13,286 nucleotides of DNA from an uncultured Eubacteriales bacterium. GTDB taxonomy: Bacteria > Bacillota > Clostridia > Lachnospirales > Bianqueaceae. How positions within the stretch are numbered: the stretch's first letter is position 1; each line of letters begins with the position of its first letter. A program made the translations under genes and the position numbers. The stretch is from the NCBI GenBank assembly GCA_902493345.1, contig CABUPM010000061.1, positions 1 through 13,286 on the forward strand, given 5' to 3'. Below the pieces are notes generated by a model. That model was not told where the DNA came from and made no database searches. It saw only the letters and a list, made by a program, of their open reading frames with translations. This document shows positions 1-5,875 of this stretch, in pieces.

Positions 1-302
1 TGCCTGGAGTTCTTGGCAACGAGGATTCCGCCGAAGATGAATCCTTTTCCGGAATGTACCTGGAATATCCGCAGTATACAAGACCCAGAGAGTACCATGG
101 GACGGAGGTTCCGGAGGTGCTTATGAGCGGCCACCATGAGAACATTCGCAAATGGAGGCTGGAGCAGGCGATGGAGATTACGATGCGCAAGCGGCCGGAG
201 CTTCTGGATACGACCAGAATGAATAAAGAAGAATTGAAGATCTATCAGCGCGTTAGAGAAAAGATTTTGAAAAAAAGTCTTGCGGAACAGGAAAACCTGT
301 GA
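1..302 (+). CDS. trmD: tRNA (guanine-N1)-methyltransferase TrmD, 3' end only
   Basis: This is the C-terminal part of TrmD, which methylates N1 of G37 in tRNAs that read codons such as CCN, using S-adenosylmethionine, and so protects the reading frame. The visible frame begins at base 3 (first full codon Pro) and ends with TGA at 300-302, giving about 99 residues. The conserved stretch LEYPQYTRPREY, followed by VPEVLMSGHHENIRKWRLEQ, is the family's C-terminal signature at the domain that binds tRNA and forms the dimer. The N-terminal SAM-binding trefoil-knot domain lies left of the window. The next gene is rplS, as in the common rpsP-rimM-trmD-rplS order of Firmicutes. The last 20 or so bases also carry a promoter for rplS. 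Identification is from recognised motifs. Confidence 0.95.
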   Translation, partial: PGVLGNEDSAEDESFSGMYLEYPQYTRPREYHGTEVPEVLMSGHHENIRKWRLEQAMEITMRKRPELLDTTRMNKEELKIYQRVREKILKKSLAEQENL

Positions 303-308
303 TATAAT
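280..308 (+). promoter_or_regulatory. sigma-A-type promoter for rplS, overlapping the end of trmD
   Basis: A perfect -10 box TATAAT lies at 303-308, preceded by TGA, which fits an extended -10 (TGn). A partial -35, TTGCGG, lies at 280-285 with an ideal 17-base spacer. Transcription would start near 315 and give a leader of about 145 bases before the rplS ATG. The spacer holds a small inverted repeat (ACAGG at 287-291, CCTGT at 296-300). The promoter would let rplS be transcribed apart from trmD. It is read from the sequence only. Confidence 0.7.
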
Positions 309-314
309 TTATAT

Positions 315-459
315 GTTAAGTCTGCCGGTATAGCCGGCAGTCGGCGTACTTCTGCGGGAGACGCCCTAATTACTACGGCCGCTCCGCTGTTACGATAAGC
401 GACTGCCTATGAACGTTGCTTGTAATAAGAGTTGCTATGAAAAGGAAGGAGATTCAGTT
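315..459 (+). promoter_or_regulatory. structured 5' leader of rplS, candidate L19 autoregulatory leader
   Basis: The stretch between trmD and rplS is non-coding and rich in hairpins. A perfect 7-bp stem pairs 322-328 (CTGCCGG) with 334-340 (CCGGCAG) around a 5-base loop. A second hairpin spans 343-365: GGCGT pairs with ACGCC, one base is bulged, then CUUC pairs with GGAG around UGCG. A third helix can form between 398-404 (AGCGACT) and 430-436 (AGTTGCT), with one G-U pair. A competing form pairs 398-403 with a second GTTGCT copy at 415-420. No U-tract follows the hairpins, so control, if any, is more likely translational than by attenuation. A ribosomal-protein leader upstream of L19 is known in low-GC Gram-positives. 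That this RNA belongs to that family is an inference. Confidence 0.55.
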
Positions 460-807
460 ATGAATCAGGAGATCATTCGTCAGATTGAGAATGAGCAGCT
501 TAAGACCGACCGTCCCGAATTCCGTGTAGGTGATACCATTCGTGTATATGCCCGCATCAAGGAGGGAACCAGAGAGAGAATTCAGATGTTTGAGGGTACT
601 GTTCTGAAGCGTCAGAACGGCGGCCTGCAGGAGACCTTTACGGTACGCCGTATGTCCTATGGCGTAGGCGTAGAGAAGACCTGGCCTCTGCACTCTCCCG
701 TGATCGACAAGATCGAGGTAGTTCGCAAGGGTTCTGTACGCAGAGCTAAGCTGTACTATCTGCGGGATCGCGTTGGTAAGGCAGCAAAGGTTAAGGAGAA
801 GATCTGA
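460..807 (+). CDS. rplS: 50S ribosomal protein L19
   Basis: L19 sits at the interface between the 30S and 50S subunits and contributes to inter-subunit bridges. The product is 115 residues, the usual length for bacterial L19, starting MNQEIIRQIENEQL. Family motifs are visible: FRVGDTIRV near residues 22-30, RIQMFEGTVLKRQ near 41-53, the MSYGVGVEKTWPLHSP block, and the C-terminal RRAKLYYLRDRVGKAAKVKE. The ATG at 460 is chosen because AAGGAAGGAG (442-451) lies 8 bases upstream and because it gives the canonical N-terminus. An in-frame ATG at 409 would add 17 residues from inside the structured leader and is rejected. The gene has its own promoter and leader, and a hairpin terminator follows. 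Confidence 0.97.
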   Translation: MNQEIIRQIENEQLKTDRPEFRVGDTIRVYARIKEGTRERIQMFEGTVLKRQNGGLQETFTVRRMSYGVGVEKTWPLHSPVIDKIEVVRKGSVRRAKLYYLRDRVGKAAKVKEKI

Positions 808-836
808 TCTTTGCCGTAACACTTGTAAAAAAACTG

Positions 837-872
837 AACGGGCAGGCGCAGTACTGCCCGTTTAGGTCTTTT
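837..872 (+). terminator. rho-independent terminator after rplS
   Basis: A perfect 9-bp inverted repeat pairs 837-845 (AACGGGCAG) with 854-862 (CTGCCCGTT) around an 8-base loop. The T-run that follows is interrupted (TTTAGGTCTTTT), so termination may be partial, letting some transcripts continue into lepB. It lies 30 bases past the rplS stop. Confidence 0.7.
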
Positions 873-921
873 ACAGGCTTTTAAGAATAGGGATTACGGG
901 GATGTCTTTACGGACACCCTT

Positions 922-930
922 AAAGGGGAA
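922..930 (+). promoter_or_regulatory. Shine-Dalgarno site that fixes the lepB start
   Basis: AAAGGGGAA at 922-930 lies just before the ATG at 935. The in-frame ATG at 902 has only a GGGG run touching it and lacks proper spacing. The later start is therefore preferred. Confidence 0.6.
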
Positions 931-934
931 TTAT

Positions 935-1783
935 ATGGAGAATCAGAAAGGAAAACGGGGCGCGTCAGACGGACAGGAGACTACAAACCTGTCAGAGCTG
1001 CTGGAGTTTGATTTTGATTCCGTGAACAATACCGGCGCGGCGGATCAGAACAAACAGGAAGCCAAGCCATCTGCCGGCAAGCAGCAAGAACAGTCAATGG
1101 ATTCTTTTTTCTCGGACGCAGAAAAGCAGACACAGAAGAAGACCACTGGTTCCGGCACCAATAAAAAAGCTGGAAAAGACGGTACGGCAAAGGCGCCGAA
1201 GGCGGAGAAGGAGCCGCACGATAAGGCTCTTGCCAAGAGGAGTGTCTGGAGTATCGTCAAAGGCGTATTTGTATGGAGCAAGGAGATCATCGTCGCGTTG
1301 CTGCTGGTATGGCTGCTGTTGACATTTGTAGCCCAGAACAGTACGGTATACGGAAGTTCCATGGAGCCGACTTTATACAGCGGAGAGATGATCATCGTCA
1401 ATAAGTTTATCTATCGCTTTACCGAGCCGATGCGTGGTGACATTATCGTTTTTGAGCATGAGGACGCGGTAAAAGGCAAGGAATTGATGATCAAGCGTAT
1501 CATCGGTATGCCTGGAGATACGGTGGAGCTGATTGACGGAGATGTGTATATCAATGGCGAGAAATATGACGAGTCAGGGTATCTGGTCGAAAAGACGGAG
1601 ATCACGGGCAATATCACCGAGCCGTTTGTAGTGCCGGAGAATTCGTATTTCGTCATGGGCGATCATCGTTCCGTCAGTAAGGATAGTCGGTACAGCGATG
1701 TCGGAGCGATATCCAAGGATCAGATTATAGGTAAGGCGTCATTCCGGTTCTGGCCGCTGGATAAGCTTTCAATCATACAATAA
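935..1783 (+). CDS. lepB: type I signal peptidase with long cytoplasmic N-terminal extension
   Basis: LepB is a membrane serine protease with a Ser-Lys dyad. It cleaves signal peptides from proteins leaving through the Sec and Tat pathways. The 282-residue product has about 115 N-terminal residues that are polar, Lys/Glu/Gln-rich and of low complexity. One transmembrane helix follows (about 117-133, EIIVALLLVWLLLTFVAQ), then the extracellular peptidase domain. Catalytic Ser142 lies in SSMEPT and Lys187 in IKRIIGMPGD. The C-terminal box reads GDHRSVSKDSR, a mild variant of the usual GDNR...DSR. Bacillus-type enzymes are about 185 residues, so the excess is almost all the N-terminal tail. Such tails occur in clostridial homologues, but their role is unknown to me. 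The gene lies between two terminators and may use its own weak promoter or read-through from rplS. Confidence 0.93.
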   Translation: MENQKGKRGASDGQETTNLSELLEFDFDSVNNTGAADQNKQEAKPSAGKQQEQSMDSFFSDAEKQTQKKTTGSGTNKKAGKDGTAKAPKAEKEPHDKALAKRSVWSIVKGVFVWSKEIIVALLLVWLLLTFVAQNSTVYGSSMEPTLYSGEMIIVNKFIYRFTEPMRGDIIVFEHEDAVKGKELMIKRIIGMPGDTVELIDGDVYINGEKYDESGYLVEKTEITGNITEPFVVPENSYFVMGDHRSVSKDSRYSDVGAISKDQIIGKASFRFWPLDKLSIIQ

Positions 1784-1795
1784 TCGGTATTATGA

Positions 1796-1824
1796 CCCCA
1801 GAGGCCCATCCTCTGGGGTTTTGT
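1796..1824 (+). terminator. strong hairpin terminator between lepB and rbgA
   Basis: A perfect 9-bp GC-rich stem pairs 1796-1804 (CCCCAGAGG) with 1810-1818 (CCTCTGGGG) around the loop CCCAT, followed by TTTTG. It starts 12 bases past the lepB stop and ends only about 20 bases before the rbgA ATG. Since no clear promoter fits in that space, rbgA probably depends on read-through or on a promoter inside lepB. Confidence 0.8.
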
Positions 1825-1844
1825 GTACGATAAAGGAGAGATTT

Positions 1845-2750
1845 ATGGAAGTGCAATGGTTCCCGGGGCATATGGCAAAGACCCGGAAGATGATGGAGGA
1901 ACAGATTCAGCTGGTCGATATAGTCGTGGAAGTCGTGGATGCCAGAATTCCTGCAAGCAGTAAAAATCCGTATCTGGATGAGCTGTGGAAGCGGCGGCCG
2001 CGTATTATCGCGATGAATAAAGCCGACCTGGCAGATCCGGCAAGGACAGCACGCTGGAGAAGCTGGTATGAGGCCCAAGGGTATGGTACGGTACTGCTGG
2101 ACAGCCTTCACGGCAAAGGCATATCGGAGATCCAGCCCCTGGCGCAGAAGCTGTGCCGAGATAAGCTGGAGAAGGAAAAAGAGCGCGGCAGGCAGGGACG
2201 GGCGCTGCGGCTTATGATTACGGGAATCCCCAATGTAGGAAAATCTACGCTGATCAATCGGATCGCGGGACGTTCCGAAGCGGCCAAGACAGGTAATCGG
2301 CCGGGTGTGACGAGGGCCAAGCAGTGGATCCGGCTTCGCGGCAATATGGAGCTGTTGGATACGCCGGGTATTCTGTGGCCTAAGTTCGAAGATCCGCAGG
2401 TAGGGAAAAAGATTGCGTGTATTGGTTCGATCAAGGATGAGAATCTGGATGCGTATACGGTGGCGACAGAGCTTCTGGATCTTCTGCGCCCCGATTATAA
2501 TGCCAATTTGCAGGAACGATACAAGCTGAGTGCGGAAGAACTCGAAGAGAGCGCGGCGGACCTTCTGATGACGATCGGAGCGCACCGCGGGCATAAGGTC
2601 AGCGGCGGCAATATAGACTGGGAGAGAACCTCCCGTGTGATCGTGGATGAGTTCCGCGGCGGCAAGCTGGGAAGGATTACGCTGGAAGTGCCGGAGGATT
2701 TGGAAGATGCCGAGAAAAACACAGGAACAGTTGATTGCACAATATCATGA
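1845..2750 (+). CDS. rbgA: ribosome biogenesis GTPase RbgA (YlqF)
   Basis: RbgA is a circularly permuted GTPase needed for late maturation of the 50S subunit, acting on immature particles in the cytoplasm. The product is 301 residues. The N-terminal MEVQWFPGHMAKT is characteristic. The G motifs occur in the permuted order: G4 NKAD at 58-61, then G1 GIPNVGKS at 127-134, G2 PGVT at 153-156 and G3 DTPG at 172-175. A C-terminal helical RNA-binding (ANTAR-like) region follows from about 200. The ATG at 1845 is chosen for AAAGGAGAG at 1832-1840 and the conserved N-terminus; an upstream in-frame ATG at 1821 lies in the terminator's T-run. It heads the long rightward gene block and overlaps rnhB by 44 bases. 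Der, a second 50S-assembly GTPase, is encoded further along the same block. Confidence 0.95.
   Translation: MEVQWFPGHMAKTRKMMEEQIQLVDIVVEVVDARIPASSKNPYLDELWKRRPRIIAMNKADLADPARTARWRSWYEAQGYGTVLLDSLHGKGISEIQPLAQKLCRDKLEKEKERGRQGRALRLMITGIPNVGKSTLINRIAGRSEAAKTGNRPGVTRAKQWIRLRGNMELLDTPGILWPKFEDPQVGKKIACIGSIKDENLDAYTVATELLDLLRPDYNANLQERYKLSAEELEESAADLLMTIGAHRGHKVSGGNIDWERTSRVIVDEFRGGKLGRITLEVPEDLEDAEKNTGTVDCTIS
2693..2697 (+). promoter_or_regulatory. Shine-Dalgarno site for rnhB inside the rbgA coding region
   Basis: GGAGG at 2693-2697 lies 9 bases before the ATG at 2707 and within the last codons of rbgA. It decides the rnhB start: the next in-frame ATG at 2752, just after the rbgA stop, has no ribosome-binding site. 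Confidence 0.65.
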
Positions 2751-3360
2751 GATGTCGTATTACGAGAATCAGCTGCGGGAAAAGGGCTACCGATATATCG
2801 CGGGATTGGATGAAGCAGGCCGCGGACCGTTGGCAGGGCCGGTGGTAGCAGGCGCGGTGATTCTGCCGCCGGACACGGAGCTGGTGATTCCGGGAGTGGA
2901 CGATTCCAAAAAGCTCAGTAGTCTCCGCCGGGGAAAGCTTCTGGAAGAGATCAAGGAAAAAGCCATTGCCTGGGCAGTTGGAATCGTAGATGTAGAGACA
3001 ATCGATCAGATCAATATACTGCAGGCGACCAAAAAAGCGATGAAGCAGGCGGTAGAGGGATTACAGGCAGCTCCGGAGGTTCTGCTGATCGACGCGGTAG
3101 AGCTGGCGCAGGTTTCCCTGCCGCAGCAGCCCTTGATACACGGAGATGCGCTTAGTGTATCCATTGCCGCAGCGAGTATCGTTGCGAAGGAGACCAGGGA
3201 CGCGATGATGATTGCGCTTGATAGTCTGTATCCGGAGTATGGATTTGCTTCCAATAAGGGATATGGTTCGGCACAGCATATCGCAGCGCTGCGCAAGTAC
3301 GGACCCTGTCCGATTCATCGGCGGACCTTTATCAAAAATTTTACAGGGTCGAATGAATAA
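2707..3360 (+). CDS. rnhB: ribonuclease HII
   Basis: RNase HII cuts the RNA strand of RNA-DNA hybrids and removes single ribonucleotides misincorporated into DNA. The product is 217 residues, within the family range. The catalytic acidic residues are visible: Asp35 and Glu36 in GLDEAGRGPLAGPVVAGAV, Asp129 in LLIDAV, and Asp147 in HGDALSVSIAAASIVAK. DDSKKLS at 65-71 and GYGSAQH near 185-191 are further family blocks, and the C-terminal PCPIHRRTF is typical. The N-terminus carries about 30 residues before the first catalytic Asp. The start overlaps rbgA by 44 bases, suggesting translational coupling. Its stop overlaps the yraN start within ATGAATAA. Confidence 0.95.
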   Translation: MPRKTQEQLIAQYHEMSYYENQLREKGYRYIAGLDEAGRGPLAGPVVAGAVILPPDTELVIPGVDDSKKLSSLRRGKLLEEIKEKAIAWAVGIVDVETIDQINILQATKKAMKQAVEGLQAAPEVLLIDAVELAQVSLPQQPLIHGDALSVSIAAASIVAKETRDAMMIALDSLYPEYGFASNKGYGSAQHIAALRKYGPCPIHRRTFIKNFTGSNE

Positions 3361-3712
3361 ACACCGTACAGGGACAAGAATGGAAGAGATCGCGGCTTCC
3401 TGGCTGGAAAAGCAGGGAGGACGGATTTTGGAACACAGCTATAGAGGAGCAGGAGCGGAGATCGATCTGATCTACGAAGAAGGACAGACACTGGTATTCG
3501 CGGAGGTCAAGTACCGTTCTTCTGAGCGCTATGGCAGTCCGGCGGAGGCAGTGGATGATAGAAAACGCCGCAGAATTGTACAGGCGGCGGCATTGTACGC
3601 GCAGCGGCAGGGCAGGCTCTCGGATGCGATTCGTTTTGATGTGATCGAGATGGTACAGATCGAAGGCCGGCTGTATATTCGTCAGCTCAAAGCTGCTTTT
3701 ATTCCGGAATAG
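3353..3712 (+). CDS. YraN family protein (UPF0102), nuclease-like, function unclear
   Basis: This 119-residue protein has the length and signature of the UPF0102/YraN family. AEIDLI at 35-40, LVFAEVKYR at 47-55 and the later AVDDRKRRRI and RFDVIE segments form the conserved core. The acidic and lysine residues Glu36, Asp38, Glu51 and Lys53 follow the D/E...ExK pattern of restriction-endonuclease-like folds, so a nuclease or DNA-processing role is often suspected; this is inference. The ATG at 3353 overlaps the rnhB stop by 8 bases and has only a weak AGGG site, so translation is probably coupled to rnhB. An alternative start at 3380 (MEEIAASWL) would remove nine residues. Adjacency to rnhB is common across bacteria. 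Confidence 0.88.
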   Translation: MNKHRTGTRMEEIAASWLEKQGGRILEHSYRGAGAEIDLIYEEGQTLVFAEVKYRSSERYGSPAEAVDDRKRRRIVQAAALYAQRQGRLSDAIRFDVIEMVQIEGRLYIRQLKAAFIPE

Positions 3713-3722
3713 GAGGCAAAGG

Positions 3723-4547
3723 ATGCTAACAAGCAAGACATGGCAGGTAAAGGAAGAGGATGGAGTCGAGTATCTGACCATCCCCAGTTTTAGCCGCAGC
3801 GGTTTGGTGCGGCATTGCTTTACGACCTCCAGGGGCGGCTTCAGTCCGGAGCCTTATGGGATGAATCTGGGGATCACAAGCAAGGATGATCCCGGCAATG
3901 TACTGCGTAACTATGAGAGGATCGCGTATGTTTTAGGAAGCTATCCCGGCAATTGGATCGTTTCGGCGCAGGTACACGGGGACAAAATCCTCCGGGTAGG
4001 AGTGACGGAACGGGGACAGGGGATTGTCCGGCCGAGGGAGATCGAGGGGATTGACGGCTTGATCACCAATCGGCCGCAGGTTGGACTGGTCACGATCCAT
4101 GCGGATTGTGTACCGCTCTATTTTCTGGATCCCGTGCGGAAAGCCATTGGTTTGGCTCATGCAGGGTGGAGAGGTACAGTGCAGAAGATCGGAGCGCGTA
4201 TGATCGAGAGGATGCGGGAAGACTTCGGCACAGATCCGGAAGATCTTCTGACAGCCATCGGCCCTTCCATCGGACCCTGTTGTTTTGAGGTCGGCCCGGA
4301 GGTAGCGGAGCAGTTTGCCGCTCATTTTCCGGCAGATGCGGACGCGATAATTCGTCCGGCGCAGACAGAGGGAAAATATATGGTGGATCTGTGGGAGACC
4401 AATCGGCGAATTATGGTAGGCTGCGGTGTCATGCCGGACAAGATTACCGTAACCGATCTTTGTACGGCCTGCCATGCGGATGTTTTTCATTCATGGAGAA
4501 AAAATAAGGCGCTGGGACGGATGGCGGCGATTTTGGAGTTGATATAA
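3723..4547 (+). CDS. pgeF: peptidoglycan editing factor PgeF (YfiH, DUF152)
   Basis: Members of this family prevent wrong amino acids from entering peptidoglycan precursors. Relatives have also been assayed as multicopper or polyphenol oxidases (laccases) and as purine nucleoside phosphorylases, so the chemistry in this organism is open. The product is 274 residues, the usual size. The metal-binding residues are in place: His85 in AQVHGDK, Cys129 in HADCVP, and His146 in LAHAGWRGT. GPSIGPCCFEVG at 180-191 and the C-terminal DLCTACHADVFHSWRK are further signatures. A strong AGGAGG at 3711-3716 lies 6 bases before the ATG and overlaps the yraN stop. The DUF512 gene begins 2 bases after this stop. 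Confidence 0.93.
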   Translation: MLTSKTWQVKEEDGVEYLTIPSFSRSGLVRHCFTTSRGGFSPEPYGMNLGITSKDDPGNVLRNYERIAYVLGSYPGNWIVSAQVHGDKILRVGVTERGQGIVRPREIEGIDGLITNRPQVGLVTIHADCVPLYFLDPVRKAIGLAHAGWRGTVQKIGARMIERMREDFGTDPEDLLTAIGPSIGPCCFEVGPEVAEQFAAHFPADADAIIRPAQTEGKYMVDLWETNRRIMVGCGVMPDKITVTDLCTACHADVFHSWRKNKALGRMAAILELI

Positions 4548-4549
4548 TA

Positions 4550-5875
4550 ATGGAACAGAAAGTAAAAGGAATCGTACCGGGCAGTATCGCGGAGGAGTTG
4601 GAGATTCAGCCGGGAGACCGTCTGCTCAGCATATCCGGTCATGAGATCGAAGATGTACTGGACTACTATTTTTATATGGAGGCAGAGGTTCTGACACTTC
4701 TGATCCGGGACCATAATGGTGAGGAATGGGAAGCAGAAGTCGAAAAAGAAGAGAAAGAGGACTTAGGTCTGATCTTTGAGGATCAGTTCATGGGAACCTA
4801 TCAGCATTGTCATAATAAATGTATTTTCTGCTTTATCGATCAGCTGCCCAAGGGGATGCGTCCGACGCTGTACTTTAAGGACGACGATTCCCGTCTGTCC
4901 TTTTTGAACGGCAACTATATTACGATGACCAATATGCAGGAGAAGGACATGGAGCGGATTATCCGCTATCATATGTCGCCGATGAATGTGTCAGTGCATA
5001 CGACCAATCCGGAGCTGCGGGTCAAGATGCTGAAAAATCCCAGGGCCGCCCAGATTATGACACATCTGAGACGGTTTGTAGAGGGCGGAATCGTCCTAAA
5101 TGGACAGATTGTTCTCTGCCGCGGGATTAATGACGGAGCCGAGCTGGAACGGACATTGACGGATCTCTCGGAGTTCGTTCCACAGATGCAGAGCCTCTCC
5201 ATTGTGCCGGTCGGACTGAGCCGCCACAGACAGGGATTGTACCCTCTGGAGCCGTTTACGCCGGAGGACGCGCGGGCGCTGATTCAGCAGGTACAGCCCT
5301 GGCGGGAGAAGTTTTATAAGGAGACGGGACTGCATTTTGTACACCTTTCAGACGAATTCTATATCCTGGGAGGGGTGGAGCTTCCGCCAGAAGAAGCCTA
5401 CGACGGATATCTTCAGATTGAGAACGGTGTGGGTATGATGCGCCTGTTCTGGGATGAGGCGATGCAGGCGGTAGATGAGATTCCGCAGGGCGAAAAGGGA
5501 TATGGTAAGGTATCCCTGGTTACGGCGCTGTCTGCGTATGGGCATATTCAGAGGATTGTGGACGCGATTCAGCAGAAGATGGACGGCGGCGAGGTACAGG
5601 TCTTCTGTATCCGTAATGATTTCTTCGGAGAGAGGATCACTGTGACAGGTCTCTTAACCGGTCAGGATATTCTGCGTCAGCTCGAAGGAAAAGATCTGGG
5701 ACGGCTGCTTCTTTTACCGGAAAACCTGCTCAAGGCGGATGAAGAGATATTTTTGGATGATATGCGTCTGGAAGATTTCAAAAAGACTTTACAGACGCCG
5801 GTAGATATAGTACAATCTTCTGGACGGGATTTTGTCCGTAAGATTGTAAATTGCTTACAGAAGGAGACATTATGA
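4550..5875 (+). CDS. DUF512 protein: PDZ domain plus radical-SAM-like Fe-S domain, function unknown
   Basis: I recognise the family (DUF512; the cyanobacterial relatives were named putative Fe-S oxidoreductases) but not a proven function. The 441-residue product starts with a PDZ-like segment (about 4-65, VKGIVPGSIAEELEIQPGDRL). A cysteine cluster follows, Cys87-x3-Cys91-x2-Cys94 (CHNKCIFC), the spacing used by radical SAM enzymes to hold a 4Fe-4S cluster. The next 150 residues (YFKDDDSRLSFLNGNY, then SVHTTNPELR) look like the radical-SAM barrel. The last 200 form the DUF512 part. No signal peptide or membrane segment is seen, so it is presumably cytoplasmic. It starts 2 bases after pgeF with a poorly spaced GGAG (4535-4538) and shares a TTATGA overlap with der, so it is likely co-translated with both. 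Confidence 0.85.
   Translation: MEQKVKGIVPGSIAEELEIQPGDRLLSISGHEIEDVLDYYFYMEAEVLTLLIRDHNGEEWEAEVEKEEKEDLGLIFEDQFMGTYQHCHNKCIFCFIDQLPKGMRPTLYFKDDDSRLSFLNGNYITMTNMQEKDMERIIRYHMSPMNVSVHTTNPELRVKMLKNPRAAQIMTHLRRFVEGGIVLNGQIVLCRGINDGAELERTLTDLSEFVPQMQSLSIVPVGLSRHRQGLYPLEPFTPEDARALIQQVQPWREKFYKETGLHFVHLSDEFYILGGVELPPEEAYDGYLQIENGVGMMRLFWDEAMQAVDEIPQGEKGYGKVSLVTALSAYGHIQRIVDAIQQKMDGGEVQVFCIRNDFFGERITVTGLLTGQDILRQLEGKDLGRLLLLPENLLKADEEIFLDDMRLEDFKKTLQTPVDIVQSSGRDFVRKIVNCLQKETL

Noticed and set aside
409..459. In-frame upstream start for rplS adding 17 residues
   Set aside because: It lies inside the structured leader, has no ribosome site, and the extension is not part of L19. The ATG at 460 has a strong site and the canonical N-terminus.
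437..463. Eight-codon upstream frame (MKRKEIQL) whose stop overlaps the rplS ATG
   Set aside because: Its codons are the rplS ribosome-binding site itself and it has only a weak AAGAG-like site of its own. It is most likely chance.
901..918. Small hairpin before the lepB start (GATGTC with GACACC)
   Set aside because: The stem is short with a mismatch and does not cover the ribosome-binding site.
1767..1793. Possible promoter before rbgA (TTTCAA ... TATTAT)
   Set aside because: The spacer is only about 15 bases and the -35 is poor, and a strong terminator lies directly downstream.
1773..2594. Long minus-strand open frame (273 codons) opposite rbgA
   Set aside because: It mirrors rbgA codons, resembles no known protein, has a biased Arg/Pro/His composition, and lies opposite a clearly real gene.
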